Of a stretch of DNA of 64,000 nt, positions 43,804 to 52,649 are shown in pieces. Each line of letters begins with the position of its first letter. Positions within the stretch are counted from its first letter, which is position 1. The stretch lies in assembly GCA_029194675.1 (NCBI GenBank), contig JARFXP010000004.1, forward strand, positions 1 to 64,000, read 5' to 3'. This DNA comes from Nitrospira sp. (GTDB taxonomy: Bacteria; Nitrospirota; Nitrospiria; Nitrospirales; Nitrospiraceae). The position numbers and the translations under genes are program-made. The notes under the pieces were generated by a model. The model made no database searches. It saw only the letters and a list, made by a program, of their open reading frames with translations, and had not been told where the DNA came from.

Positions 43804-44100
43804 ATGGCCATGGACCGGCTTGTGTTGGGAGTACTGGGCGGTCTTATTTTTCTGGTCATGAGCATAGTCAGCCTGCCCAATTCCGTTCTTGCTCTTCCTC
43901 CCGTTCAGGGAGAAATTGTCTCCATGACGGTCGGTGTTCCGGGAACGATGGTCATTCGAGACGACAAAGGGCAGCTCCATATTCTGAACCTCACGCAACA
44001 AACTCAGCTCGGTGGTCAGTTTAAGGTCGGTGACAAGGTGCTGGCCTTCTTCAGCCCCTATGGCGTGAGCGCTGTTCAGCTCCAGAGTGGAAATCGTTAG
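43804..44100 (+). CDS. Small exported hypothetical protein
   Basis: About 98 residues from the ATG at 43804, with AGGA five bases upstream; in-frame ATGs at 43789 and 43810 are close rivals. A signal peptide (LVLGVLGGLIFLVMSIVSLPNSVLA) is followed by a small beta domain: GEIVSMTVGVPGTMVIRDDKGQLHILNL and FKVGDKVLAFFSPYGVSAVQL. This looks like an OB-like or DUF5666-type small barrel. It is read toward the end of the exporter cluster. Function unknown. Confidence 0.6.
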   Translation: MAMDRLVLGVLGGLIFLVMSIVSLPNSVLALPPVQGEIVSMTVGVPGTMVIRDDKGQLHILNLTQQTQLGGQFKVGDKVLAFFSPYGVSAVQLQSGNR

Positions 44101-44191
44101 CCCGGCTCGCTGTAAAGATCGCGACTACATCCAACCCGTCAAGAGCTTTTGTAAGCCCAGTTCGTCTGGCGCTCGATATATGGATAGTCCC

Positions 44192-46330
44192 CTACGGATG
44201 TGCGATCACAACGAGGGTAGATGCCCGCGACAGGGCGCATCGGAGGCATTGGGTAAGCGTTTCCGGATCCAGTGCCGCAAAACTTTCGTCGAGAACCACC
44301 AGCTCGGCCTTTTGGAGCAAGGCGCGTGCAAGGTACAGGCGGCTCCGCTCACCGTGAGACAATTGCCATCCCGTCTCGCCGACTATCTGCATCAACCCTG
44401 ACGGCATACGACTCAGGAGATCACCAAGACCAAGCTCGTCGCAAAGTTGCTTGGCTTCTGCCATATCCTCGACGGTCGGTGGCCAGCGACGGCCCATCAA
44501 CAGGTTAAAGGCGAAGGGTCCTGTCATGACATGGTTTTCATGAAATTGCGATGCGACAGTGGTCAGCCGCTGCCAGGTCTGCCCAAGCGTCGACCGATCC
44601 AAGCCATTGAGCATCAACAATCCGGAGTCAGGATGCCGCAATCCTGCAAGTACGGCGCCCAACGTCGATTTCCCACCTCCGGAAGATCCTTCAATTAAGA
44701 GCCGATCGCCACGGTAAATCGTCAAATTACAGCCTTTCAATACTTGTTCACCTTGTCGCACGTAGCGGTAAGAGAGATCGCGGGCATGGACCAAGACGTC
44801 CCTTGCCACATCTTCACCATGGCTGAACGTGGCATGTGGCATCACTGATACGGCTGTGCTGCCTTCTTCGATGTGTTGGGTGGCCTTGAATAGTGGTGCG
44901 ACGGTTTCCCAGGCGACTGCCGCCCGTGCCAACGCTGCGAGGCCGGATCCAATTTCGCCGAATGCGCGGTACGCCAGCAACACCCCGCCTAGTCCGATGG
45001 CAAGCCCCATCCCTTCAGCACTGCTCCAGATGAATGCCGGGAGAAGCGCTAACATGCCCACAATCAACCAACCTCTTGGCGCTCCCCAGGCCAGCGGAAG
45101 AAAGGCCTTATCAAACTCACGCGAAAGGTGAAGAAATCGTTCCAGAGAATGATCTTCACTGACATGCCGCTGTTCGGGTGCTTCCTGCGCGATTCGAGTG
45201 CGATGGCCCACCATCTGTTCCACCAGCTCATGAGTGAGTCCGATTCGTGCGCGGGTCCAGCGGCGAAGTCGTTGGTAATAGAACCAACTGACTGAGAATG
45301 TCCCGGCCACCCATAGCAGAAGTGCGAACACATGCCAAAGACCGCCAGTGCCCCACGCCAGCACCCAGGCGGCCAAACTCAACTCAACCGCTGCAACAAG
45401 GACCGCAAATCCGCCGTTCAAGGCGAGGGACTCTAGGGCTTGAGACTCGATCACGTGCCCGAGTAACTGTCCGAATCCTTTCTGACGAATCTCATCCATG
45501 TTCATGGACAATGCACCGGATAACAACCGCTGTTTCAATAACGTCCCAAAATCAATGGCAAAGGTCCCTTGCAGCCACGTACCCACAAGCTGGATGGGAA
45601 CCATACCCAGCAGCAGTAGAGCCCATGCCATGAGCCAGCCGACATCGAGCCGTCCCTCTAATGCACCCTGGCCGATGATGGCCCACCCGATGATTTCGAG
45701 GAGATACAGCGTCACAAAGATCGCAACCATTGCCAGTGCACGATGAGGCAGTTTCATAGACGTGATCTGCAGCCAAAATGGTCTGTTGGGAGGCATTCGT
45801 ATCATCCAACAGCCTTCGATGGTCTGGCTCATCATCCGTTCCTGTACAAGGAGACGAGCAATGTGGGCCTGAGTATCGGCGGGAAGATTCGCGTGCTGGA
45901 GCAGGGCGTCGACCTCGGCGGTCACTGGTCTCTCCAATTCCACGCACAACGCTGCCTGTAGAAGACATGCTGGATATCGCCTCATCTCCTGATCGGGTCC
46001 GATAAGGTACACGTGACGGGCAGTGGCCTTGAGCAGCAGTAAGATGGTCGGCTCGCCTGCCAGTCGATATCGTAACAGCACCGGCCCTGCGCCATGGATC
46101 AGCTTCATCAGGTCCGCTCCGGTGGCGATCACAGATTCCATTTCTATTCCGCGTTGTGCACAGATCCAATCGAGCCACTGTTCAAAATCCTCGTGGCTCA
46201 AAGTTTCACGACATGAGGGGTGCCTACCGAGATTGACTGAAGTCGGTTTGAGCCCCGCTCGACGAGCCAGCACCTCGATCGCTTCGGGTAGTCGAACCAT
46301 GGGCCATGCGATAGATGCGATATTATCCAT
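44192..46330 (-). CDS. NHLM-type ABC transporter, ATP-binding/permease
   Basis: About 712 residues from the ATG at 46330, which overlaps the end of the peptidase-type ABC gene by 8 bases; the frame extends to 46402. An N-terminal domain of about 200 residues without a C39 catalytic set precedes the membrane domain (six helices, for example LAMVAIFVTLYLLEIIGWAI) and an ABC ATPase with GSSGGGKST, LSHGERSRLYLARALL and LVVLDESFAALD. This layout matches the second ABC subunit of NHLM (nitrile hydratase leader microcin) bacteriocin export systems, which pairs with a C39 peptidase ABC and an HlyD-like protein. Last gene of the cluster. Confidence 0.85.
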   Translation of the reverse strand: MDNIASIAWPMVRLPEAIEVLARRAGLKPTSVNLGRHPSCRETLSHEDFEQWLDWICAQRGIEMESVIATGADLMKLIHGAGPVLLRYRLAGEPTILLLLKATARHVYLIGPDQEMRRYPACLLQAALCVELERPVTAEVDALLQHANLPADTQAHIARLLVQERMMSQTIEGCWMIRMPPNRPFWLQITSMKLPHRALAMVAIFVTLYLLEIIGWAIIGQGALEGRLDVGWLMAWALLLLGMVPIQLVGTWLQGTFAIDFGTLLKQRLLSGALSMNMDEIRQKGFGQLLGHVIESQALESLALNGGFAVLVAAVELSLAAWVLAWGTGGLWHVFALLLWVAGTFSVSWFYYQRLRRWTRARIGLTHELVEQMVGHRTRIAQEAPEQRHVSEDHSLERFLHLSREFDKAFLPLAWGAPRGWLIVGMLALLPAFIWSSAEGMGLAIGLGGVLLAYRAFGEIGSGLAALARAAVAWETVAPLFKATQHIEEGSTAVSVMPHATFSHGEDVARDVLVHARDLSYRYVRQGEQVLKGCNLTIYRGDRLLIEGSSGGGKSTLGAVLAGLRHPDSGLLMLNGLDRSTLGQTWQRLTTVASQFHENHVMTGPFAFNLLMGRRWPPTVEDMAEAKQLCDELGLGDLLSRMPSGLMQIVGETGWQLSHGERSRLYLARALLQKAELVVLDESFAALDPETLTQCLRCALSRASTLVVIAHP

Positions 46331-49121
46331 GGTTTGCCTTTCCGTTTCCGACCACCACCGCTCTCCTCGATGACAACGGCATCTTGAGGCTAGAGGTTTC
46401 ATTCTCCTGGACCTGTCCCTGATCCAGCCGCAAACGACGCCAGATTGCTCCTGCCCATAACTCCTGACGGACCGACTCCTCAGATTCTAGGAGTGCCCGA
46501 TATCGTGAAGTCGGATCCGCTACCAGCTGGTCAGGCGATCCATCCTCTACAAGACAGCCGTTCTCGACCACGAGCACTCGATCAAATAAGCGTGTCTCTG
46601 CCACGTCATGGGTGACACACACGAGGGTCGCCGCATTCCAAAACTGTCGCGCCTCAGCTAATAGGTGGTGCCGCAGTTCTCGTTCCAATCCTCGAAAAGG
46701 CTCGTCTAACAACACCAGACGAGCCGCTGGTTGCCACATCGCTCGTGCAAGTCGGAGACGCTGACCTTCACCGCCGGAGAGGCGCGATCCACCCTCGCCT
46801 AATGAGGTTTGCAGGCCGTCGCCCAGGCGAGCCGTCACGTTCGTAAGCTCCGTTCGTTCGAGAATGGGGCCCAAAGCTGGGTAGGATTCGACTTTGCCGC
46901 CGTAGCAGACATTCTCCAACAGTGACCGATTCCAGATCTGAATCGCCGGATCCACCCAGGCCGTGGCACGGCGGAGTTGCCGCAGTTGCGCCGCTGACAG
47001 CGGTTGTCGATCGACGAAGATCCCTCCTTTGTCGGCGCGATACCAGCCTAGGAGCAAACCGATCAAACTCGACTTGCCCGCGCCGGATGGCCCGACAATA
47101 GCCACATGTTCGCCGGATTGAACATGCAGACGAATGTCTTGCAAGATGGTTTGCCCAGCAGCGATGACCGTGACTCGTTGAAACTCGATTTCTACACCGG
47201 ACATCTTCGGTGAGACGGGAGAGACCCGGGTGTGCTCCACTGATTCTTCCGGTGAAGACACGAGATTGGTTTCAGCATCCGTCATGGTCTCTTCCGGTGC
47301 ATTAAGCGGTTCGAGCAAGCGCAAGACGATGTTGCGTTGCGCGGGGTACTGCAACGCCAGCGTCGCGAGGCTTCTGCCTAACGCCGGCAACTTGAGAGTC
47401 CAATAAACCAATAAGAGTAGACTTCCCGTGACTCCGACAGTGTCAAGATGTTGCATCAAGAGCACACCGACTAACCCAAACGCGACAAACGACTGAATGC
47501 CGTGTACGATCAGTGAGAAGCTCAAGAGTCGCTTGGCCGACCGTGCCCACTCGGTCAGCAGGCTTTCATGTTCCCGGCGAACAGCCCGCTCTGCGGAATG
47601 TGTCCGAATCGGGACGCTGCCCCGTAAGGCATCCAGGTAGAATCCATGCAAAGCCCCAGCGTGACCGCGAACCCGTAAATCTCGTTCGCGCATAGGATGT
47701 TGCGCAAAAACCGTCAGGCTAAGCGATGTGCCGGCGAGCGTCAGCGCGAGCATGAGACTGTGAGGTGCAATATAACCAATGCCCACCAGGGTAAAGATGA
47801 CTTCCCACCAAGCTTGGATGAAGCGCACCGCTAAATCAGGCAAAGTGCGAAGCAGCGACAGACTATGACTCCGTTCCGCCATATCGGGGATCGGACGGCT
47901 CTGCAAATATCGATCATGTAATGTCGGAAGTTTCTGGAGGAGAGCCGATCGTAAACGAATCTCGAGGTGCCGCCCTAATCGTAACGACTCGCTGATAATG
48001 GGAAGCTCACACCCCCAGAGCAGCACGATGAACGACAGCAACGCTCCAAGCGCGACGATACGTTGGCTGGCGACGGTGAGCAGGTTGGCGAGTTCGAAGA
48101 CGCCGCGGAACAGCAGTGATTCGATCAGCACGGCACCGACCGCCAGACCGATGGCGCCTATTAATGCAAGGGGAGTTAAAATACCCTCTCCTCGCATTAA
48201 GTCCCACAACTCTCGCATCGGACGCACAGGGCGTTCTCGCAAGGCGGCCGAGAGCTCAGGCGTCAAGGAGTTCTTGATCGCCGATTCGCTCGCCTGACGC
48301 AGGCGACCACGAATCCGAAGAAGCACTGCGCCCTGGAAGACCAATTGATCCTCCATGCGCGGATGGTCTATCGGAGCTACAGACCAATAGGTGGCGGGAA
48401 CGGCAGTACGGGCTCCTGGCGGTTCTTCTAGAACCCGAGTGAAGAGGCTCTCAAGTAAGCGGACTGTCTGTGTCCCACGACGGAGTCCACCGGAGGTCAT
48501 AAGACGCGCGGTCATTCGCAATGCCGCATCAAGTCCAGCCACGGCATGCCAAGTTTTGTGATCCTTCGCACGTTGAAGAAGGTCATTCGTCTCAGCAGGA
48601 GAAGCCCCGACCGCCTGTAACCGGCTTGCAAAGATTTCAAGCGTGTCGTCGGATATGGCCCATTCGTGCCAGTCGGAAGTCGCAATGGGCAAACGATGAA
48701 GATGGATCTCCCTAGCAAAATCCGCACAGGTCGCCCACCGACGCCCCACCCCCGGATCCATGATTTGCAACCAACGGCCATGGCGTCGCCACACGATGAC
48801 AAAATGCAAAAGGCCATTAGGTTGCTTGGCAACAACTAAGGCCGGCAGCGCCTTGGCGGCAGGAATCCACAGGTAATCCGGCGGCAACATCACCTGTTCA
48901 GCATCCAACCCAAGCTGACGAGCGACAACCTCGATGACATCGATGGATGTCCCATCGACGGATGTCTGACAGGCCTCACGAAGCCGTCCATAACTGGCGG
49001 AAATATTGAAGCCCTCCAACAAACAAGTCAGCGCCGCAGGGCCGCAATCCATCACCGAGGTCTGCACGACCTCAGGCACGAACCAGCAACGTCGCGTTGT
49101 ATCCCGTGTGGATTCCATCAT
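46323..49121 (-). CDS. NHLM-type ABC transporter with C39 peptidase domain
   Basis: 932 residues. The C39 peptidase opens the protein: QTSVMDC26GPAALTCLL, H106 in GLLHFVIVW and D122 in QIMDPGVGRR form the catalytic triad. C39 domains cut leader peptides after Gly-Gly during export. A helical insertion, six membrane helices and an ABC ATPase follow (Walker A GPSGAGKSS, signature LSGGEGQRLRLARAM, Walker B LVLLDEPFRGLE). The ATG overlaps the HlyD stop (ATGA). The partner ABC gene overlaps its end. All three transporter genes are thus coupled. The peptide gene 1.5 kb upstream is the natural cargo candidate. Confidence 0.9.
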   Translation of the reverse strand: MMESTRDTTRRCWFVPEVVQTSVMDCGPAALTCLLEGFNISASYGRLREACQTSVDGTSIDVIEVVARQLGLDAEQVMLPPDYLWIPAAKALPALVVAKQPNGLLHFVIVWRRHGRWLQIMDPGVGRRWATCADFAREIHLHRLPIATSDWHEWAISDDTLEIFASRLQAVGASPAETNDLLQRAKDHKTWHAVAGLDAALRMTARLMTSGGLRRGTQTVRLLESLFTRVLEEPPGARTAVPATYWSVAPIDHPRMEDQLVFQGAVLLRIRGRLRQASESAIKNSLTPELSAALRERPVRPMRELWDLMRGEGILTPLALIGAIGLAVGAVLIESLLFRGVFELANLLTVASQRIVALGALLSFIVLLWGCELPIISESLRLGRHLEIRLRSALLQKLPTLHDRYLQSRPIPDMAERSHSLSLLRTLPDLAVRFIQAWWEVIFTLVGIGYIAPHSLMLALTLAGTSLSLTVFAQHPMRERDLRVRGHAGALHGFYLDALRGSVPIRTHSAERAVRREHESLLTEWARSAKRLLSFSLIVHGIQSFVAFGLVGVLLMQHLDTVGVTGSLLLLVYWTLKLPALGRSLATLALQYPAQRNIVLRLLEPLNAPEETMTDAETNLVSSPEESVEHTRVSPVSPKMSGVEIEFQRVTVIAAGQTILQDIRLHVQSGEHVAIVGPSGAGKSSLIGLLLGWYRADKGGIFVDRQPLSAAQLRQLRRATAWVDPAIQIWNRSLLENVCYGGKVESYPALGPILERTELTNVTARLGDGLQTSLGEGGSRLSGGEGQRLRLARAMWQPAARLVLLDEPFRGLERELRHHLLAEARQFWNAATLVCVTHDVAETRLFDRVLVVENGCLVEDGSPDQLVADPTSRYRALLESEESVRQELWAGAIWRRLRLDQGQVQENETSSLKMPLSSRRAVVVGNGKANHG

Positions 49122-50308
49122 GAGCCGGCGACGGTGAGCGATCCGCCTTGTTGTGCTGGTCGGGTCAACATCTGTCCCACGGCACGCAGGGCTAAGGTCA
49201 CTGGTGTCGTATGTTCAATCTCAACTTCAACCGTGCCCGGCAAGCCATGCTGGAGTAACAGAGGGAAGCCGGATTGCGAGTCCGGTATCAGTTCGACCCG
49301 GACACGACCGGCTCGAATCTCGCTTGCCACGCGAGCGACCTTGGCGACGATGCTTCCATATTGCGCCCAGGGATAGCCGTCGAGGCGTACGCGTGCTGGT
49401 TGGCCAGGATGCATACGCCCTAGGACTCTGGCCGGCGAAAACTCTGCAACAATTTTCAGATCCCCCAACGGGACCACGCTGCCGACCACGGCACCGGTCT
49501 CGACGAACGCACCAACGTTTAGAGGAGCGACTTCCCCAAGCACCCCAGGCACGGGAGCACGAATGACGTGTTTCTCGATGTCTTGTTTAAGGCGTGCGAC
49601 CGTGGCGGTTGAGAGGTCACGTTGGCCTTCAAGCGACGCGACTTCGCGCTTCAGAGCTTCCACGACAGCATGTTTTTCATGTGCTTTGCTCGATGCATCA
49701 GATGTCAAACGGTGGATCTCGTGCAACAAGGCATCGGCCACCGCTTGCGCTTTCTCTGCTTCGGTCTTGGTCCGTAAAAAATCGACTTCCGAGATGATGC
49801 TGCCACTCAGAAGTTGTGCCATGCGTCGGGCCTGATCTTTGGCAAACGACGCGGTGGAGAGGGCTTCGCGATAGCGCGCTTGGGCTTGCTCAAGACCACT
49901 GGCCGACGCTCCTCGACTCTGTACAGCAGCTCGTTCTTCATCAGCAATTTGTCGTGTGAGCGCTGCGAGTTGAGGGGGGATCGCCGTGATCCTGGCTTCT
50001 TCTTCTTCCAGTCGTAACCGCTCGGTATGGGCATCGAGTTCAATGAGTTTCTCACCTGCTTCGACCTGCTTCCCAAGACGCATCGACGTGGAGAGAATCG
50101 TGCCCGCGATTCGAACAGCGACCGGATGTGCCGCCTGTTCGACTTCCACACGAGCGGTCTGGGACACTTCATAAAGTGTCACCTTCACAAGCGTGAACCA
50201 CGATAGCCACGCCCCGAGCAGGACTGCGAACAATCCCCACGCAAACAGCGCAAACCGTGACGTGTCATGTGTCAATGAGCGAGTCGTTCGCGAAAAAGGA
50301 ATGGGCAT
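49118..50308 (-). CDS. HlyD-family secretion adaptor (NHLM-type)
   Basis: 396 residues: one membrane helix near 20-42 (FALFAWGLFAVLLGAWLSWF), a lipoyl-like half motif, a long coiled coil (ERLRLEEEEARITAIPPQLAALTRQIADEERAAVQSR...EKAQAVADALLHEI), then the second half VIRAPVPGVLGEVAPLNVGAFVETGAVVGSVVP and a beta-barrel. Membrane fusion proteins of this type link inner-membrane ABC exporters with the outer envelope. It begins 178 bases downstream of the peptide gene, with two strong hairpins between. No outer-membrane TolC-like gene is in the window. Confidence 0.88.
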   Translation of the reverse strand: MPIPFSRTTRSLTHDTSRFALFAWGLFAVLLGAWLSWFTLVKVTLYEVSQTARVEVEQAAHPVAVRIAGTILSTSMRLGKQVEAGEKLIELDAHTERLRLEEEEARITAIPPQLAALTRQIADEERAAVQSRGASASGLEQAQARYREALSTASFAKDQARRMAQLLSGSIISEVDFLRTKTEAEKAQAVADALLHEIHRLTSDASSKAHEKHAVVEALKREVASLEGQRDLSTATVARLKQDIEKHVIRAPVPGVLGEVAPLNVGAFVETGAVVGSVVPLGDLKIVAEFSPARVLGRMHPGQPARVRLDGYPWAQYGSIVAKVARVASEIRAGRVRVELIPDSQSGFPLLLQHGLPGTVEVEIEHTTPVTLALRAVGQMLTRPAQQGGSLTVAGS

Positions 50309-50407
50309 GGCGACAGGTGAATCCCCATGGAAATGTGTGTGAAATGCAGCTCGACGATGTAGATTGCCGGTCGACTTCGCCCCCTCTTGCAGTTCTTGAG
50401 GGACGAG

Positions 50408-50431
50408 GTAGGGAGCGTCATCGCTCCCTAC
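50408..50431. terminator. Perfect 10-bp hairpin between peptide gene and exporter genes
   Basis: gtagggagcg-tcat-cgctccctac is a perfect 10-bp stem with a 4-base loop. It lies between the peptide gene and hlyD, so the minus-strand transcript forms it. No T-run follows, so it may be an mRNA processing or attenuation element rather than a full terminator. Confidence 0.5.
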
Positions 50432-50453
50432 TTCGTAGACTGCTGCCAGTCTT

Positions 50454-50474
50454 CAGAATCCAAAGGATTCTGAA
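50454..50474. terminator. Second hairpin just after the peptide stop
   Basis: tcagaatcc-aaa-ggattctga is a perfect 9-bp stem with a 3-base loop, 12 bases after the peptide stop codon. With the hairpin at 50408-50431 it could stabilise the 3' end of a short, abundant peptide mRNA while letting a fraction read through to the exporters (inference). Confidence 0.5.
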
Positions 50475-50486
50475 TCCGTGTAGCCC

Positions 50487-50585
50487 CTAGAAGGCATAGA
50501 CGGGACCACCACCGGGAAGCTTCGGCAACCCGATGGGGCTGCAGTAATTCGGACGCCCGGCCCGAACCTTGGATTTCACCTTCAT
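50487..50585 (-). CDS. 32-residue candidate precursor peptide
   Basis: From the ATG at 50585, with AAAGGAGAA giving a GGAG six bases upstream, the peptide begins MKVKSKVRAG, has one Cys in RPNYCSPIG and ends LPKLPGGGPVYAF. The start is basic, the rest Gly/Pro-rich. A Gly-Gly at 26-27 lies six residues from the end. C39 peptidases cut after Gly-Gly, which would release only a GPVYAF-like hexapeptide, or the peptide may be processed elsewhere. No known precursor family is recognised; it is not the long nitrile-hydratase-type leader. The location between an unknown 626-residue protein and the exporters makes it the likely cargo. Confidence 0.6.
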   Translation of the reverse strand: MKVKSKVRAGRPNYCSPIGLPKLPGGGPVYAF

Positions 50586-50692
50586 GGCGTTCTCCTTTGG
50601 TCGCGAAGTTCCGTGCCCATCGCACGTAGATCTGCCGGCCTTCTGCCGGCCACAGATACGCCACCCCACATCAGCAACTCGTGGCGGAGTTG

Positions 50693-52573
50693 CTAACCGG
50701 TCATAATATCTGTGATCTCAATAGTGTCGTGCGTAATGTTGATCTGCACTCCCGTCCCTTCCTTCAGCACAGCAAGGAGATAGGGTGGTCTACGGCTCAA
50801 CTCCTGCAATTCGTAATACATATAAAGGTCCCATCCCGTGAGCGGCTGTCCGGGTGAGGGGCGACCGAGGAGCTGATTGATGCGCTGTTGAATCTCCCGG
50901 ACCGCCCGTACCACTGCCCGTTCTTGTCGTAGGTAATCCATGACGCAACCAGCGAGACTCTTACCGGCTGAATTCTCCGGAGCTGTACCCAGACAGAGGC
51001 GGTGTTGCAACAAGGAACACAGTTGTTCCAGCACTTCCCCATCGTGGGCTTCCCAAACAGGGGTCAGAGATTCTGACAGGACAGTAGGTGAAGAGCTGAA
51101 GCCGAGCCCGCTCGCGGATTTCGCATACATGTCTGCGAATACTTGATCGCGTCTCATGCGTGACTCTTCGGTTCCAATGTAGGAATGAGTGCGCATAAAA
51201 GTGACCGCGTCGTAAAGCCGATGGCGAAACTTCACGAACAGCTCAGACTTTTCGGTAGGCCAGGATTCGACAATGGCACAAAGTTGCTCATAGGTTCGCG
51301 TGATCATATTCCAAAGTACAAACACGATCGCGTGCAATTGAAGGCCATAGAGCGCATAGTCGAATGCCGGTTCTATTTCGGCCAGTGCCGATTCGAGGGG
51401 ATCGTCGAGCACGACGGACTCCGTTCCGTCGACGGATTCACCGTCTACAAGGATGCGGAGAAACTCTTCGATCATCACTCTCGGTCCCGCGCACACACCA
51501 TGATCCGACAGGAACACCGCATTTCGCTCTGCATACGAAAAAATCTCCTGGCTCGTCATCGGTGCGTCAGGCGGCCTGGTTGGCTCATTGACATCGATGA
51601 ACAGCATGTAGTGCATGACCATCCGTACGCCGTCGGTCACTCGGAACATGGAGGAGAGCACGGGGTGGAGCTGGCCGTTCTCAACGCGGTTCTCGGCACG
51701 CATCAGCAGAAAAGCCGGCAAGGTCAACACCACCGCAGATAATCGCTCCAGATCGCCTACCGTCCATCCCGCTCGAACCTTCGGAAAACGGCGCAGGTAC
51801 GCTTCTCGGATTCGTTGCACCGCCACCATTGTTGGCTTCCAGTGCTCCTTCATGCTCTTGAGCGCCGTGACGTTAATCGGATGATGGTCTTGGAACCGGC
51901 TACCCTTGTACATACAGGTGCGCCACTCAGTCGGAATATCCAATCGTAATTGTGCTGGAAAGACGTTTGCCTCACCCACCTGCCGCCCTTCGGTATCTAA
52001 CGCAATGTGCGCCACTCGATAGATGGGAATAACCGACTCCAAATAGCCCACTTCCAAAGAGCGGCCGGTTAACTCGCTCATGATCGTCTCACAATCAACC
52101 CAGGTACGAGGCACTGAGGTTTGCGCAGGTGGAAGTGGGGATTGGCGAACCTTCTCTTGCATGGAAAAAGGTTCAGATCTGTCAGAAGCATTCGCGGTGC
52201 TCCGTTCAAGAATCCCTTCATTGAGGAGCTGGCTCAGCAGCTCACGTACTCGCGACCAATCGTATCCAGCACCCCAGTTTGTGGCATCACGCGCCACGAA
52301 CCGCTCATGCGCGGCCAGACTTTCGCCAAACTGAAACAACTCTGGTTCATCGAATGTGATGTCCTTTTCGCCGTAATAGATGTGCAACTCTTGGCCACCT
52401 GAGTCCGTGGTCACGTATTCGCTGACCATACGTCTATAATGCGGACAAGAGAGATGATCCTGAGGCTCCAGTAAACTCTGATCGGCATATTGCCCATGCA
52501 TGGGGCAACCGCTACTGGTTGGTGTCTGTACCTCGTCGTGCATCTTTACTTGGCTACACGATGATTCACTCAT
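50693..52573 (-). CDS. 626-residue protein of unknown family in the peptide cluster
   Basis: Starts at the ATG at 52573 with GAGGTG seven bases upstream. The N-terminus has C23-P-M-H and C43-P-H motifs, plus C6, which may bind metal. A segment GYDWSRVRELLSQLLNEGILER (about 100-121) resembles a winged-helix or peptide-recognition helix. The rest is mixed and soluble: VPRTWVDCETIMSELTGRSLEVGYLESVIPIYR, HHPINVTALKSMKEHWKPTMVAVQRIREAYL, LHAIVFVLWNMITRTYEQLCAIVES. I do not recognise an enzyme family. It starts 77 bases after the MauG-like gene and ends about 108 bases before the peptide gene on the same strand. A maturation or peptide-binding role is inferred from position. Confidence 0.7.
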   Translation of the reverse strand: MSESSCSQVKMHDEVQTPTSSGCPMHGQYADQSLLEPQDHLSCPHYRRMVSEYVTTDSGGQELHIYYGEKDITFDEPELFQFGESLAAHERFVARDATNWGAGYDWSRVRELLSQLLNEGILERSTANASDRSEPFSMQEKVRQSPLPPAQTSVPRTWVDCETIMSELTGRSLEVGYLESVIPIYRVAHIALDTEGRQVGEANVFPAQLRLDIPTEWRTCMYKGSRFQDHHPINVTALKSMKEHWKPTMVAVQRIREAYLRRFPKVRAGWTVGDLERLSAVVLTLPAFLLMRAENRVENGQLHPVLSSMFRVTDGVRMVMHYMLFIDVNEPTRPPDAPMTSQEIFSYAERNAVFLSDHGVCAGPRVMIEEFLRILVDGESVDGTESVVLDDPLESALAEIEPAFDYALYGLQLHAIVFVLWNMITRTYEQLCAIVESWPTEKSELFVKFRHRLYDAVTFMRTHSYIGTEESRMRRDQVFADMYAKSASGLGFSSSPTVLSESLTPVWEAHDGEVLEQLCSLLQHRLCLGTAPENSAGKSLAGCVMDYLRQERAVVRAVREIQQRINQLLGRPSPGQPLTGWDLYMYYELQELSRRPPYLLAVLKEGTGVQINITHDTIEITDIMTG

Positions 52574-52649
52574 GATCGCTCACCTCGCACCTGCTCGTTT
52601 CGATTGGCCTGGATGATCTTCAATGGCCCAAAACCTTCCCGTTCGTCCG

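Noticed and set aside
50408-50431. Classical rho-independent terminator
   Set aside because: The stem is perfect but no T-run follows on either strand, so I call it a hairpin with uncertain terminator activity.
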